64,000 nucleotides of DNA from Isoetes taiwanensis (lineage: Eukaryota; Streptophyta; Lycopodiopsida; Isoetales; Isoetaceae), in the NCBI GenBank assembly GCA_021234155.1, contig JAJEKV010000131.1, forward strand, positions 742,001-806,000, given 5' to 3'. The notes beneath the pieces were generated by a model. It did no database searches. It saw only the letters and a list, made by a program, of their open reading frames with translations, and was not told the origin of the DNA. Each line of letters begins with the position of its first letter. The first letter of the stretch is position 1. The position numbers and the translations under genes are program-made. Of the stretch, positions 1-10,990 are shown piece after piece.

Positions 1-2290
1 CAAAGTACATCCTGAATTTTGAATGCCAAGATTCGGACATCGATTGCTAGTAATAAGGCATTCTATCTGGTTCGAGCGGCCGTGATTTTCTTAAGCGTGT
101 AATTATCTATAACCTTTGTTTAGTTTATCCATTCAACCATGCCATATAGCTTTTATTCGCGAAGTGTTAATTCATTTCTAAAATGCTAATCATATAGGTG
201 CAAAATTATTGACTTTGGAATATCACGGGTTACACAACAACATTATTTTGGTAACTATTATCATGTGAGTTCTGATCCTCTGCAATACCACCTCAACCTA
301 TTTTATAAATATTTTCTAATTGAAACCAAATCTCTGTTAGGTCAACCTAGGAACTTATTTGAAAGATCACAAGGCAGACTTTTTCTCGTACTTGTTGACA
401 AACTGTGGGGGCCGGGGAAGCATCAATGATGGCCAAATTGAAATTTTTACTTCAAAGGTATGGTGAAACACATGGAAATTACTTCTTTTCGCGGATGTTC
501 TTATGTTATTATTATGGTACGCAAACTTAAGATATAAGCCACAAGCATGACATGATAACATCACATGCCTTGGGATTAGCACTACAACAATTATAAATAC
601 CTCAAGCAACTTCTTCACTGTATCTTCCCTATTCTCTCATCATTAGTATCATCATATCCGAAGCATTATTGAGCTTAAAAGCCGGTTTTCCTAGTTATAG
701 TTGTGGATTACATCCTGTTTGCATTGTCTTGGCCTATCCTTTAATGATATCTCAATAGTTGAATAGCTCTATTAGGTTCTTCATCAAGTCCGTCCGTGTA
801 CTACATATTTGATTATATTTGTACCATATTGCAAAAATTTCTATAATATGGCTATCGAAATTGTTAACAGGGATAAGCACCATTTCACCATTCACAAAGG
901 CTGTTTTCTTTGTGTATGATATAACATTATGATGTTTATTGTCTCCAAAAATAGTCTTTAAATGCATCTAAAGTGTTTCTTGTAAATCATGTTGGTTTCT
1001 TATCCCTTAGCATATGCTTGATGGAGATAAATTCATTGACTAGCCTAATCAAGTTTTACAGAAACCAATCTAACCTTATCTCCAAAACTCTACAAAAAAT
1101 CCCCTTTAGGCCAAAAATCAGGCAAATTGCTCTCATGTTGCACCACAATCACATCACCTCATGGAAATACTTCTGCGATACGATGCCCTCTGGATGCTAT
1201 TTCAGTGCCGATGGTTTTTAGTCCGCATAAAAACTTTAAGCCCCATTTGTGTTCTTCCCAACACTACCATCTCTTGTTTTTGTTTCAAGAGGCTGATTAG
1301 GCTATACACCCCTTCCGAAGCCACACTACTTGTTTGTTCTGAATTGGAGCTCTATGATGCTATCATTCATGGTGAACTGATTGTTGTTTTGTATTTATCT
1401 TCAAATTAAGGTGGCATCACACGACGAAATCAAGTCTTTACATGTATGACTAGAATAGCTTTGTTGTTTCGCTCCTCTTCATGTTCCCTTAGATGATATA
1501 GATTGCTTTTGTACTATATTGTGACAGAATAAATATGATGTAGTTACGAGATTTTGTTGATCTTTGGTTTCAACATGTGATATATCGTTCTTTGCATTGA
1601 AGACCTTGTGTTCTAGACATAAGCTTTAAGACATTCTCAATCTTCAAAGGATATGCCTGAGAATGTTGTTTTGGTTGCAGGTCTCTGTTGTCACCTGCCA
1701 TTGCATTTGTTTGGGAAATTTGAAGGATCAACTTCTGTCATAACAGGATAAGTATCTGCGCTTTCAATTCTGTATGTTGTATGTTCAATTCACAAAAATC
1801 TTAAGACAAGCGTCTCCACATCTTAAAGTTAGAACCTAGAAGCTTTTGCATGGGTAACCAAATTTTGCACCTCATATGTATATCTGTAGCATCCACATGC
1901 CAATACACTCTACACTTATCTTCAATGCCACCATATCCACTATTTGGTGCAGTTCCTTAGCCAATTATCCCAAAGACAATTATTTCTGCAATTATTTCTA
2001 GCTATGCTGAGCATGGGTGTGCCGAAGAAGCTTGACATCTATCTTGACAAGAAGCTGGCCAAGTGTGGCTTAGATCAAACTGTTAAGGTAGAACCTTTGT
2101 ATTTACCTGCATGTAGTTAGAAATTACAACAGCATGATGCAATCCAATGCAAAACCAGCAGCATGATGCAATCCATGCAAAACCAGCAACGTGATGCAAT
2201 CCGATGCAAAACTTTCATGATAACAGCTCTGATGCAATTACTTCGATTCTTGAACTTCTCCCTAAACTCCAATGCTGTGACACTTCCTCA
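1..2290. other. AT-rich stretch without a recognisable gene
   Basis: No ORF here gives a recognisable protein. One short exon-like segment lies near 2009-2087 (plus): a clean frame beginning MGVPKKLDIYLDKK and ending at a possible GT donor. It has no supporting neighbours and may be chance. Confidence 0.5.
2131..2212 (+). repeat. Short tandem repeat, about 28 bp x 3
   Basis: Three consecutive units share a GATGCAATCC...TGCAAAAC core and differ by small indels. The units start at 2131, 2160 and 2188. There is no coding potential; it is a minisatellite. Confidence 0.8.
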
Positions 2291-2570
2291 CTTATAATAG
2301 CCAGTCATTTTTCCTGCTTTGAACTTCGCTCATCATTCATCATTTCTGATACCTAATAATAGAAGACGCAAACATGAACAATTCAAAGGGAAAAAAGAAG
2401 AGGACATCAGAGCAAGAGACTTAAAAAAAGAGAAGGCAACGAAAGAAAAAGAGGAAAGACAAGCTACCGCAAAGAGAGTTCTTGTTATTGTGTCACCAAA
2501 AATACCTTATCCCATATTCTATCACTCACGAACATTTCTTGATTTTTAACCTCCATCGGCGGTATTATAC

Positions 2571-3600
2571 CATGGTCAACAACTGGTTAAATTCTACCCC
2601 TCCGAGTCACGAAGAACATTTGCAAGAGGAGGGCATCCGAAGAGAGGCAGCCGATATTGAATGCTGGCCGAGGCGACCTAAGGGAGATAGAAGCCGGGCT
2701 GACTGCTTTAACCCGGGGTGAGATGCATACACGGGGATGGGAGGGCCATCATCAATGGCGAGCCTTCGAGCTTCCCCATCCTGAGAGTGGTATGAGGCTT
2801 CTCAGGTCTTTTACGGGGTGAGATCCGGGACATTATAAGCGGACTACGACAATGCTCGGTCGATATGAGCCTCGAGGCCGACCGCTACCATCATGAGCTG
2901 CTCCAGAAATTCGGCGGCTCGGTGGTTTTACTCCAGTGGAAGCCGACTGGAAGCCGCCCGTGAGTTTTCGGGAACAACGGAAAGGGCCTGCGTGAGCAAC
3001 ACAGAAGGCCCAATAAGGCAACAACGCGGAAAAGAGGCCAACACGTAGAGCAAGAGATCCAAGCGTGGGCCCGATCAGCAGAATAAACCGCCCATCAAGA
3101 GATGGAGGAAATCCCACGGCCTCACAAGGCGGCAGCCAATACAAAAGAGAAATTAAAGGTTATTGGAAGCATAGGCAAACACACAAGCTCCAATCGGCGG
3201 CAAGGGGATGGGTGGAGGCGCGACGCCCCATCCCGCCACCGCGAGCAAGACATTGCTAAAGAAGCCCGCCCGCCTCAGGCTGATACCTCAAGGAAGTCCC
3301 ATCGCTTGGACTGGGCGCAGGTGGCCTTACGAGAGATCCGTGAAAGTATCCCGAGACTCGGGTTGTTGATAAGGTTTGCCCTTCCGTAGGTTGGTTATGG
3401 AGATAGCCCAAGAATTTAAGACCGATCTTCCGCTTCGGACCCGCCATTTTGGCGCCTTGAGGTCTTTGAAGCCTACCTAATAGCTCTCTTTAGTGGCGCA
3501 AACCTTTGCACCATCCGCGCAGAGTGACCATCATGACCAAGGACTTAGCTCTTGCCCGAGAGAATCCGGAGAGGCTCTGTAGTTGCGCCGGGCATCGCCA
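2571..3600 (+). pseudogene. Histone H3-like gene, broken copy
   Basis: The 3' part, about 3290-3574, is clearly a histone H3 fold split over three frames. A frame with an HR....QVALREIR segment (H3 alpha-N helix) and LLIR leads to a stop in the LPF region. A +1 shift gives RRLVMEIAQEFKTDL (alpha 1 and loop 1). Another shift gives FEAYLIALF..ANLC (alpha 2). A last one gives RVTIMTKDLALAR (loop 2, alpha 3). Order and spacing follow H3. Upstream, a frame rich in charged residues (about 2800-3290) resembles the long charged spacer of the H3-like gene at 56.6-57.9 kb, but no ARTK-type tail is visible; the ATG at 2571 is only a candidate. At least three frameshifts and several stops show it is dead. 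It differs from canonical H3 at many positions, so it is not a recent copy of a host histone gene. A second broken ORF follows about 270 bp downstream, as at the other locus. Confidence 0.82.
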
Positions 3601-3842
3601 TTGTAACCATTTTGTGAATACCAATGTTAATCTAAGTTTTATCATCGTCTTCTTGTTCTGAAACAACTATTTGTATCACGATTGTTGAATTTTAATATTT
3701 ATTAAAAAAAAGGGGGAACAAAAGCAAATCTTGGCGTCGACATAAAAGTAGGTAAGAGTACTTAAAAAGGTTTTAGGGTTCGTCTTTTTTTTTTTTATCC
3801 CTTTCCTTTTTGATTCATCCTTCTCTCATTCCTTCCAGGCCC

Positions 3843-4558
3843 ATGGCTGCCAGCACCTGCTTAAATGGTACCAAGGCAGGAGAACCTTTGGGACCCTCAA
3901 GTCCCCTTTGTTCTCCTGACCTTTCCTTCTCCAACACATCGACCTCATCTCCAACATGCGAGGCACCCGACTATGCCGGTTGGAGTTCTATCTGAGGAGA
4001 TGCTTACTCTCTGCATCCCCACGGGAGAACCCCCACAATTTGTACATCGAGCAGTGGTGAAGGATTATCTTGGAGGGGCAAGAGTGGCTACGAGGTCCTC
4101 GGGGCAAGCTCGGTGGAGCGGCAACCACCCGTCGTCGTGCATGAGGGACAGGAGTTCCTCGAGGTGTCCCTGCTCTGGCCATCCTCATGGACCCGGTATG
4201 TCGAGATGAGACCTTGTCGGCCGAGAAGGGCAAGCTCCCGTCTCGTCGGATGATGAAGAGGATGAGCACATTGGGATGGGCGACTTGATACGCTAGAGGC
4301 GGTAGCTCGGGAAATGCCACCCGCAGGGAGGGGGGAGGGCCTTGACCCGGATTAGATGTCCTTCCAGTTATATATCACCAAGGTCAGGAGTTCCTCCTCT
4401 TGGATGATATTATATGGATATACAATGTAGTGGCCGCTTCAAGAGGCGAGAAGGTCTGAGGAGTCCTCTATGAGCTGGCCAAATATTGCATGGGCGACTT
4501 CGCCGATTTCTCGTGGACCTTCCTCAGGAGGTGCAACTTGCTTCAATCTGGGTCATAA
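3843..4558 (+). pseudogene. Broken ORF following the H3-like pseudogene
   Basis: An ATG at 3843 follows a T-rich leader. It opens MAAST and, after one frame change, reads KWY, similar to the MATSDFRRWY start of the second gene at 55.85 kb (minus). Later pieces include a PPQFVHRAVVKDYL segment in the 3865-4209 frame and, near 4460-4558, a frame reading ELAKYCMGDFADFSWTFLRR. I do not recognise a domain. HEGQEFLEV near 4140 and YHQGQEFLLL near 4370 suggest a small internal duplication. Its position just downstream of an H3-like reading frame, with a similar start, suggests a degenerate homologue of the second gene of the large element. The similarity is short and needs alignment. Confidence 0.3.
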
Positions 4559-4774
4559 AAGCTAGTTCGATTTTTTTTATTATCTTGTAGCACATAGTAC
4601 GTGATTATGTTGGTAAGGGGCATGGTCGTGAAGTAGATATCAAGGGAAAAAAACATTGAGATCAAGTACCATGTGAGGAGAAAAGGCGATGTGCATGTAG
4701 GTTTTATCTAAGTTGTTGTACATGTTTATAACTTTTAATATTGTAGCCATATAATTTATTTTTTTCCTATGTAG

Positions 4775-4896
4775 TTGGATATGTACGAATCATCAAGCGG
4801 TGAAAGTTCAAGCAATGGATCTAGCATAATCGCTTTGGAAGTGAAGATACTACATCTAGTCTTGGTGGTGAGGAGGTTGAAATTAATAGTGTTTAA
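4775..4896 (+). pseudogene. Possible C-terminal exon of a CACTA transposon protein
   Basis: The segment follows a T-rich tract and an AG acceptor. It encodes a Ser/Glu-rich tail (ESSSGESSSNGS, then after one frame change SEDTTSSLGGEEVEINSV) ending at TAA 4894-4896. Acidic serine-rich tails close to the 3' end of an element fit the last exon of CACTA-type proteins, and the CACTA terminus lies about 940 bp downstream. No transposase core is visible, so this rests mainly on position. Confidence 0.3.
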
Positions 4897-5832
4897 TCAA
4901 ACATCTTTATTATTTCGTTTGTCATAAACTTCTTCGTAAACAATTCATGTGTATTGTTCTTTTGAGACATTATGAACTATTGCTTCTATGTTTCTATGAG
5001 ACATTATGAACTATGCTTCTATGTGCATTGTTCTTTTGAGACATTATTAACTATGCTTCTATGTGTATTGCTTCTATGTTTCATAAAAAAATTTCTTCTC
5101 AGACATTGTGAACTAATCATTATGAATTAAAATTGCTAAAAAAATGTCAAAAAAGAAAACAACACATGTGCCAAACAAACGACAATAATGTGTCAAAAAG
5201 GTGACACGAATTGCTAGAAAAAGTGACAAAAAATTACCCAAATATGATGACAAAAATATGCCAAAAACAATTTAGAATATGACCAAATATATGTCAAAAC
5301 ATTGCAAAAAAAAAGTGACAAACATGGCCTAAAATATGTTAAAATAGGTGTCAAAAGGTGCCAAGACAACTTAAAATGTGACAAAATTAGGTGCCAAAAG
5401 ATTTGCCAAAAAGTGACAAAAACTCATCCGAAATTAACACGGATATAAAATGGAAACCTGAAATTAACACACTGATATAAAATATGACACTCTAGATGAC
5501 AATAAATTGTCAAAAAACAACCTAAATATTGCCAATATAGATGTCAAAGAATTTCCCAAAAAAGTAAAAAAAAAAAGCTATAAAGATGACAAATAGGATG
5601 TCAAAAATTTGCCTAAGATATGACAATATAGATGTCAAAGAATTGCCCAAAAGTGAAAAAAAATGCTATGAAGGTGACAAATGAGGTGTCAAAAATTGCC
5701 AAAAAGTGGCGATCTAGATAGTCATTAATTTTTGACATTTTTATAGTTACATTTTTGTCAGTTCTCTGAAAAAATGCAGTGGTCTACAAAGTGACAAAAA
5801 AACTGACAATAAACGCCTATTCTCTTGTAGTG
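4897..5832 (+). mobile_element. Right terminus of a CACTA (En/Spm-like) transposon
   Basis: The end reads TATTCTCTTGTAGTG at 5818-5832; inverted, this is the CACTACAAGAGAATA terminus typical of CACTA elements and nearly identical to the first 15 bases of the complete element at 43.1 kb. The preceding 700 bp (about 5120-5800) are packed with variants of TGACAAAAA, TGCCAAAA and TGTCAAAA on a roughly 15-40 bp rhythm, as expected of subterminal transposase-binding repeats. I could not find the matching left terminus, so the element is truncated, nested, or begins outside the window. The 3 bp after the end are TTG (5833-5835). Confidence 0.7.
4948..5088 (+). repeat. Imperfect tandem repeat around a GAGACATTATGAACTA core
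   Basis: Three or more copies of a unit of about 35-55 bp containing GAGACATTAT and GCTTCTATGT, lying just outside the subterminal array of the CACTA-like end. Confidence 0.6.
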
Positions 5833-5835
5833 TTG

Positions 5836-6718
5836 TGATTACTTTGGCCTTCAGAAATGCCTTCCTCTGCGGTTGAGAGAGATCCCCACTCCTTGTGGTA
5901 CTTGTGGAATTCAGCTACATGGTGGCCGGTGCGCAAAGGCTTCATTGAAAACAAAAGCCAAATTTGGAGCCTCCAAATCCATGGATTACACCATATAAAA
6001 AACCATCCCTGCATCTAGGAGCAGAGAATGTCAATGGTAGTGTGAAGAGAAAGGCCAGTAGCGGAGGATTAGAGAAAAGCGTGAAAGGGCGAACAGGCAC
6101 AATTGGCTCGGAAGAAAGGAAAGATGACACGGATTGAGGAAGTCGGATGAGCTTCAGGGAGTGTAAAGATTTTAAATCGTGGAATTACAATTAAGGAGCC
6201 AATATTGGAGAGTGGGGCTTACAATGCCTTCCCCTCGCTTTGTGGAAAAGGTGAATACTCTCATGCATCTAAAATAATGGCCACTTGATTTTTACATTTG
6301 AGGAACTTTTTCCGGTCACGACAAACTACATCTGGAAGGCATTGGTGAGCTTCACAAGCAATAGCCGGTGCCTTTGATCCATAACTTCGGAGGTTGGAAA
6401 TGGGGGGGATCTTGGCGAGCTCTTAAAAGCAACGACCAAAGTCTCGGGTTGTCTTGAGCCTTACGCCATTAGAGATGGCTCAAAAATCTAGTCTGTAGAT
6501 CCTCAATCTGTTCAAACTATTTATGCTGATCAACGTATAGGGCCTACTGTGGATGATAGTTTGGAAGAGGTATACCCAACCAATGACTCAGTCATGTCAT
6601 CTCCTGCACAAATGGACTTCATGAATTCTATACCCCACAAACATCTAAGAAAAAATACAAGAAAATAGTCCTCCACAATTTGGATGGGCCTGCTTTCAAT
6701 ATCAGAAATAAATCTTCA
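5836..6718. other. Region between CACTA end and LINE; possible LINE 5' part
   Basis: No recognisable gene. Short minus-strand ORFs (5817-6130) have no family resemblance. About 6440-6715 on the plus strand may be the decayed C-terminal end of LINE ORF1, because it runs directly into the endonuclease start, but no zinc knuckle is visible. Confidence 0.35.
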
Positions 6719-9400
6719 TGAAAATTGTTTGTTGGAATCTTAGGGCATAAAAGGTCTTTTAAAAAGAAAAAGGGCTCTGATAGCCATTCAAGAGATGAAA
6801 GCAGAGATTATTTTATTGTAGGAGCATAGGCTTCCTTCTTTTGAATCTTCTAAATTAGGAGATGTATATGTCCCGGGAGTGGGTCCACTTGGGCTGCTGC
6901 TAATGGTACGAAAGGAGGTATTTGCACGATCTGAAAAGGATTTTCATCCTCTGGCTCTTATGTAGCTCCTTCGGGTCGATGGCCTGCTAGTTTTTTGGGC
7001 ATTAAAGGTCAGCTTTTAGGCATCATTAATATCTATGCTTCAACAGAGCCTCATGAAGAGAAAGGCAATGGAGTGAAATGAGGATTTGGATTGAAAAAAA
7101 ACAGTTCACAATTGGCTCTTAGCAGGGGATTTTAATAATACTTCCCAATGGGATCAGAAGCTGGGCAAGAAATTAACTATGACTAAAAATGAAAGGAGAG
7201 AATGGGATAAGCTTATTGGAACTTTTGTTTATCATCCCCTTCCTCCTCGACCCACTTATTCACGGAGCAATAAAAGAAAAGGACACGAGAGAACCTTTTA
7301 TTTGTTAGAAAGATTCTATGTCCCATCAAGCGATGGGATATTTGGGATCAAATTCTCATTAAGTCGAATGTAGCAACTCCATTTTTTGACCATTTTCCAC
7401 GGGTTTTGGAGTTCCTCTCCATATGCCTCATGTCTTTGCCAAGGTAAATACTCCCTTCAAATTTAATGTTTAGCTATTGCATATTAAGCAATTCTGCTCA
7501 CAATTAAGGGAATACTATTTTTCCATTCTCAAGTTTGAAAATAGCAAATCAATGGCATGTTTTGTGCGAAACTAAAAAATTTGAAAGATTGGATCAGAAG
7601 TGGGAAAATGATTGCGCGAGAAAAGAAAAGGCAAAAAAATGATGTTTATGCTTTCGGATAAAAATGTGAGGGAGCTTTTTTTTTTTTTTTTTTTTCTGGA
7701 TAAAGATAATCAGTCCCTGCAGGAGCAGGAGAAAAGGCTGAAAATCAATGTCAAACACATTGAGGAGCTAGTGAAGCTCAATCCTTGGCCATCAGAAGTA
7801 AATGTAGGTATGTTAATTTGATGGACAAAAGTAGCTCTTCTTTCTTCTTTCTGAGCTGCCAAAAGTGAAGTTATCAATGGCCGGTGTCATATAGTCCAAG
7901 ATGAGCAAAACAATATCATAAAAGGGACTAGGGATCAATCCTTCTTTGCCCAAAAATACCAAGTTGTTTGTTGTTTGATGCCTTCTTCTCCGCTTAGTCT
8001 CAAGGGAATTTTCAATTCTATTGACTCGATCCCATGTCAATTAACAATAAGCTTAGTTGTAAGGAGGAAATCTTCCTCACTTTTGAACTCTATGGCCCGA
8101 TAAAGCCCAAGTCGATGGCTTTCCCAGTTTTTCAGAGAATTACGGGATGTTATGCAAGATGACATCACAACTTTTATCTAGGGGACTTGGATGGCGATAG
8201 TTTACCACCACCAATCAATGCTAGGCTTATAGCTTTGATTCCAAGGTGGACCAACCTATCGGTTTCTGCGATGCGGAGATCTATCTCTCTAACTAATAGC
8301 GACTATAAAATCTTGGCTAAATTCTTAGCAAATAGGCTCAAGCCTATGTTGGAAAAGATCTATCAGCCCCACACTTTGCTTTCCTTCCTTCCGGGAGCAT
8401 TCTTGCCAATTTCATTGGAGCATATGAAGGTCTGCATTGGAACAAAAAACTTTCAAAGCAAAATTGCATGCTACTAAAGCACGATTTCAAAGGGCTTTTG
8501 ATACCATGTCATTTGGGACTTTTATATAGGGCAATGGGTTCCTCGGCTTCTCCATGATGGTTAATGAATTTGGTTTATGCTTTCAACAAAGAGACTAGAT
8601 TTTGCAGTTTTGGTCAATGGCTCTCCTTTTTTTTTTTCCCTACAAAGAGGAGTCGGACAAGGATGCCCTCTTGCCCCATATCTGTTTCTCATTGTGGCTG
8701 AAATGGTGACCCGAGAATTACCATTAAACTCCGACAAAGCTGGGGAGTTAAGTGCCTTCAAATGCCTAATGGTGGTAAGTCTCTCTCTCTTTGATGCAAT
8801 ATCACGGATGACATTTATATTCTTAGAAGATGATGGGAAAAGTATCTTTACCTTTACATGCGCCATGGAGTTGTTTGGTAAAGCATCAGGAGTTCACTTG
8901 AACGAGTCTAAACATGTGATCCTTTTGGACACCCTGAAGCTAATATTGCACGTATCTCCATTTTGGAGAAAAATATAGTCACCAAATTGCTGGAGCTTCC
9001 TCTTGCCTCAGATATGGGTTTGTATGGTCTTTGGGCTTCAATAAGAAACAAACTTAAGAGGAAATTCATGATGTACCTTGCTTCTCTTTCTTTGGCAGGT
9101 AGAGTGGAGATTGCTAATACAGTGATAGCCAGCACACACATTTACTTTTCATCGCAATAGTGGTAACATTAAAGCAATATATGGGGAGATTGAAGCTACT
9201 ATAAGGAAATTCATCTGGCAGGGGGATTATAAAGTTGCTTGGCAAAATCTTACTATCCCCAAGGATTCTGGTGGCCTAGGCTGTAAGAGTCTCTTCAAGC
9301 AAGCTCAAGCTCTAGCTGCAAAGCTAGTTTGGCATGTCCTTTGTACCTCCCATGACTCTCCTGCTATATCTTTTTATCAAATATTGGATTGAGTAGTAAA
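6719..9400 (+). pseudogene. L1-type LINE ORF2 remnant (endonuclease and reverse transcriptase)
   Basis: Domains run in ORF2 order but in broken frames. The start reads MKIVCWNLR (about 6719), the usual APE-endonuclease beginning, and WLLAGDFNNT (about 7110) is the endonuclease GDFN motif. Reverse transcriptase begins near 8200 with NARLIALIP and ISLTNSDYKILAKFLANRL. It continues with GVGQGCPLAPYLFLIVAE (about 8650-8705), then LGLPLAS-like and LASLSLAGRVEIANTVIAS (about 8990-9130), and PKDSGGLGC...AQALAAKLVWH (about 9260-9340). The usual YADD box region around 8800 is degraded (FLEDD). The enzyme would nick target DNA and copy its own RNA at the nick. Many stops and frameshifts make it inactive. 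No convincing poly(A) tail or target duplication was found, so the 3' limit is approximate. Confidence 0.85.
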
Positions 9401-10060
9401 CTAGTGGGAAGCAATTCTATACACCATCAACTACCGGTTGACTTTTTATCGGGTCCGCGGTACTGGTCTTCACATTCCCTATCATGAGCGTCATTTGGAA
9501 GCTTGGAATGAATTTTTTTTTGTTTTCCATCTGAGGATAATCTCAAATGTGTAAGTCCGGATTTCATTTCTTTTGACATCATAATTTACATCCTACTGAG
9601 GCAAAGTTGCTTGGCTCTTAAGCATCAAGGAAATACAAAGAATGGGTGATCTTTGGTCTTAGAACCAACTTTGATCTCGGATGCAATGGGGAGGTGGCTT
9701 GCACAGCGGCAAATAGTGACAAAGGTCGGTGATTCCCAAACAAATAAAAAATCTTCACTTCACTTTCTCGGGCTTTGAGTAGCGGGAGGAATCACGACTC
9801 CATCTCATGGGGTTGTGAAGGTAAAAAAACACTATAGTGTGTCAAGAATATATCGAATGATCATTCACTCTTTGGGGATTGAGTTCTCAACTATCACCCA
9901 TTGGGATGCGGCTATCGGAGTGCGCAGTCGCGGCCCGGGTTGAAAGCACTATATGCCATGCGGAGAACAAGCGACCACAAAGGGTTATGCGCTGGGGCCA
10001 CCATTTTACATTTGTTTAGGGCCTTGGTTGAGCGGTCCTTTTGTATGGGGCAGAAGTGTG
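9401..10060. other. Degraded sequence after the LINE reverse transcriptase
   Basis: Probably the continuation of the LINE 3' region; no frame longer than about 60 codons and no recognisable motif. Confidence 0.35.
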
Positions 10061-10990
10061 GGATCAGGTGATATCCTCAACTTTGGAATGACCTCGGCGG
10101 TCTGCGGAAGGCCTTCTTAGCACGGGCCCTGAGGGGTGAAGTCCACGGTTCGTGCCGCATCCTACTCCGGAAGACATGTTTCTACCCCTTCCAGCGAGGC
10201 TGCATTGAACGCCATATGGGCAGTACTTCAAAAAGGTGGTCGCTATGGCTGATACACGCTTACCCCATCTTTTGGCCTGCGATGGATCCCGGCGCTGAAA
10301 TCTATTTGGAAAGACAAAGCAAGCTTCGAGTGGTTCCTCCTTATTTGGGCGGCGGAGTAAAGCAGGTCGTCGTGTCGGGACAAAGAAAGTCGAGGCACTT
10401 AAAGCGGTACCTGGATCTTTTCCTTCGCGAAGCTTCACGGGATGCGGGCACACTATCAGCGGCAAGTCAATCCCTAGGCTCAAAGAGGCCCACACGGTAC
10501 TACACCCGGCATGCCCATGAAAGCACTTATAGCTTCCATTCAAGCGGGTGCACATCATCCCGCGTGAAAGCGGTGTTGGGCTCGGGAAGCACGAGCAAAA
10601 GGCTTTGCGGTGTTGCCACCGAGTGGCGATTGAGGATGAATATCATGCCCTCCGATCTGCTGGGCATTTGCCCATATCCGAGAGGTATGTTCCGACTACT
10701 ACTAGTGCACCGCCGGCCCGTTGCATCGGTTATTAAACGTCCCGGTGGGTTTGTTGGGGTCATACCTCCAGGAGGTTATGGATGCCGGACTTCGTTTGTG
10801 TCCCTACGGGGACGGTCTTGAACTGTCCTATGCAATTGTCACGGTGTGCCAACATGCTTATTGCTGCCGAGGTTTTCCCTCAAAACCCTTCCGGTGAGGG
10901 GTTTTTTAATCATGTTAGTAATACGCTTGCTCTCTTTTTGTTTTGGGTCCACATAGTCCAATTGGTCTCCGTGGGTGCTAAAACCTTTTC
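10061..10990 (+). other. Unidentified GC-rich transposon-like sequence
   Basis: Both strands carry overlapping frames (164 codons minus, 201 codons plus), as expected from GC-rich sequence poor in stops; neither gives a known domain. Near 10,870-10,910 lies a T-rich hairpin-like block (AAAACCC...GGGGTTTTTTAATC) that recurs inverted at about 15,848-15,895. This suggests both are 3' parts of related, decayed repeats, possibly LINE-derived. Confidence 0.3.

Noticed and set aside
2131-2212. CRISPR-like array
   Set aside because: Units are contiguous without unique spacers, and the DNA is clearly plant nuclear.
10216-10821. 201-codon ORF as a gene
   Set aside because: An equally long ORF exists on the opposite strand and neither has a domain; the sequence is GC-rich with few stops.
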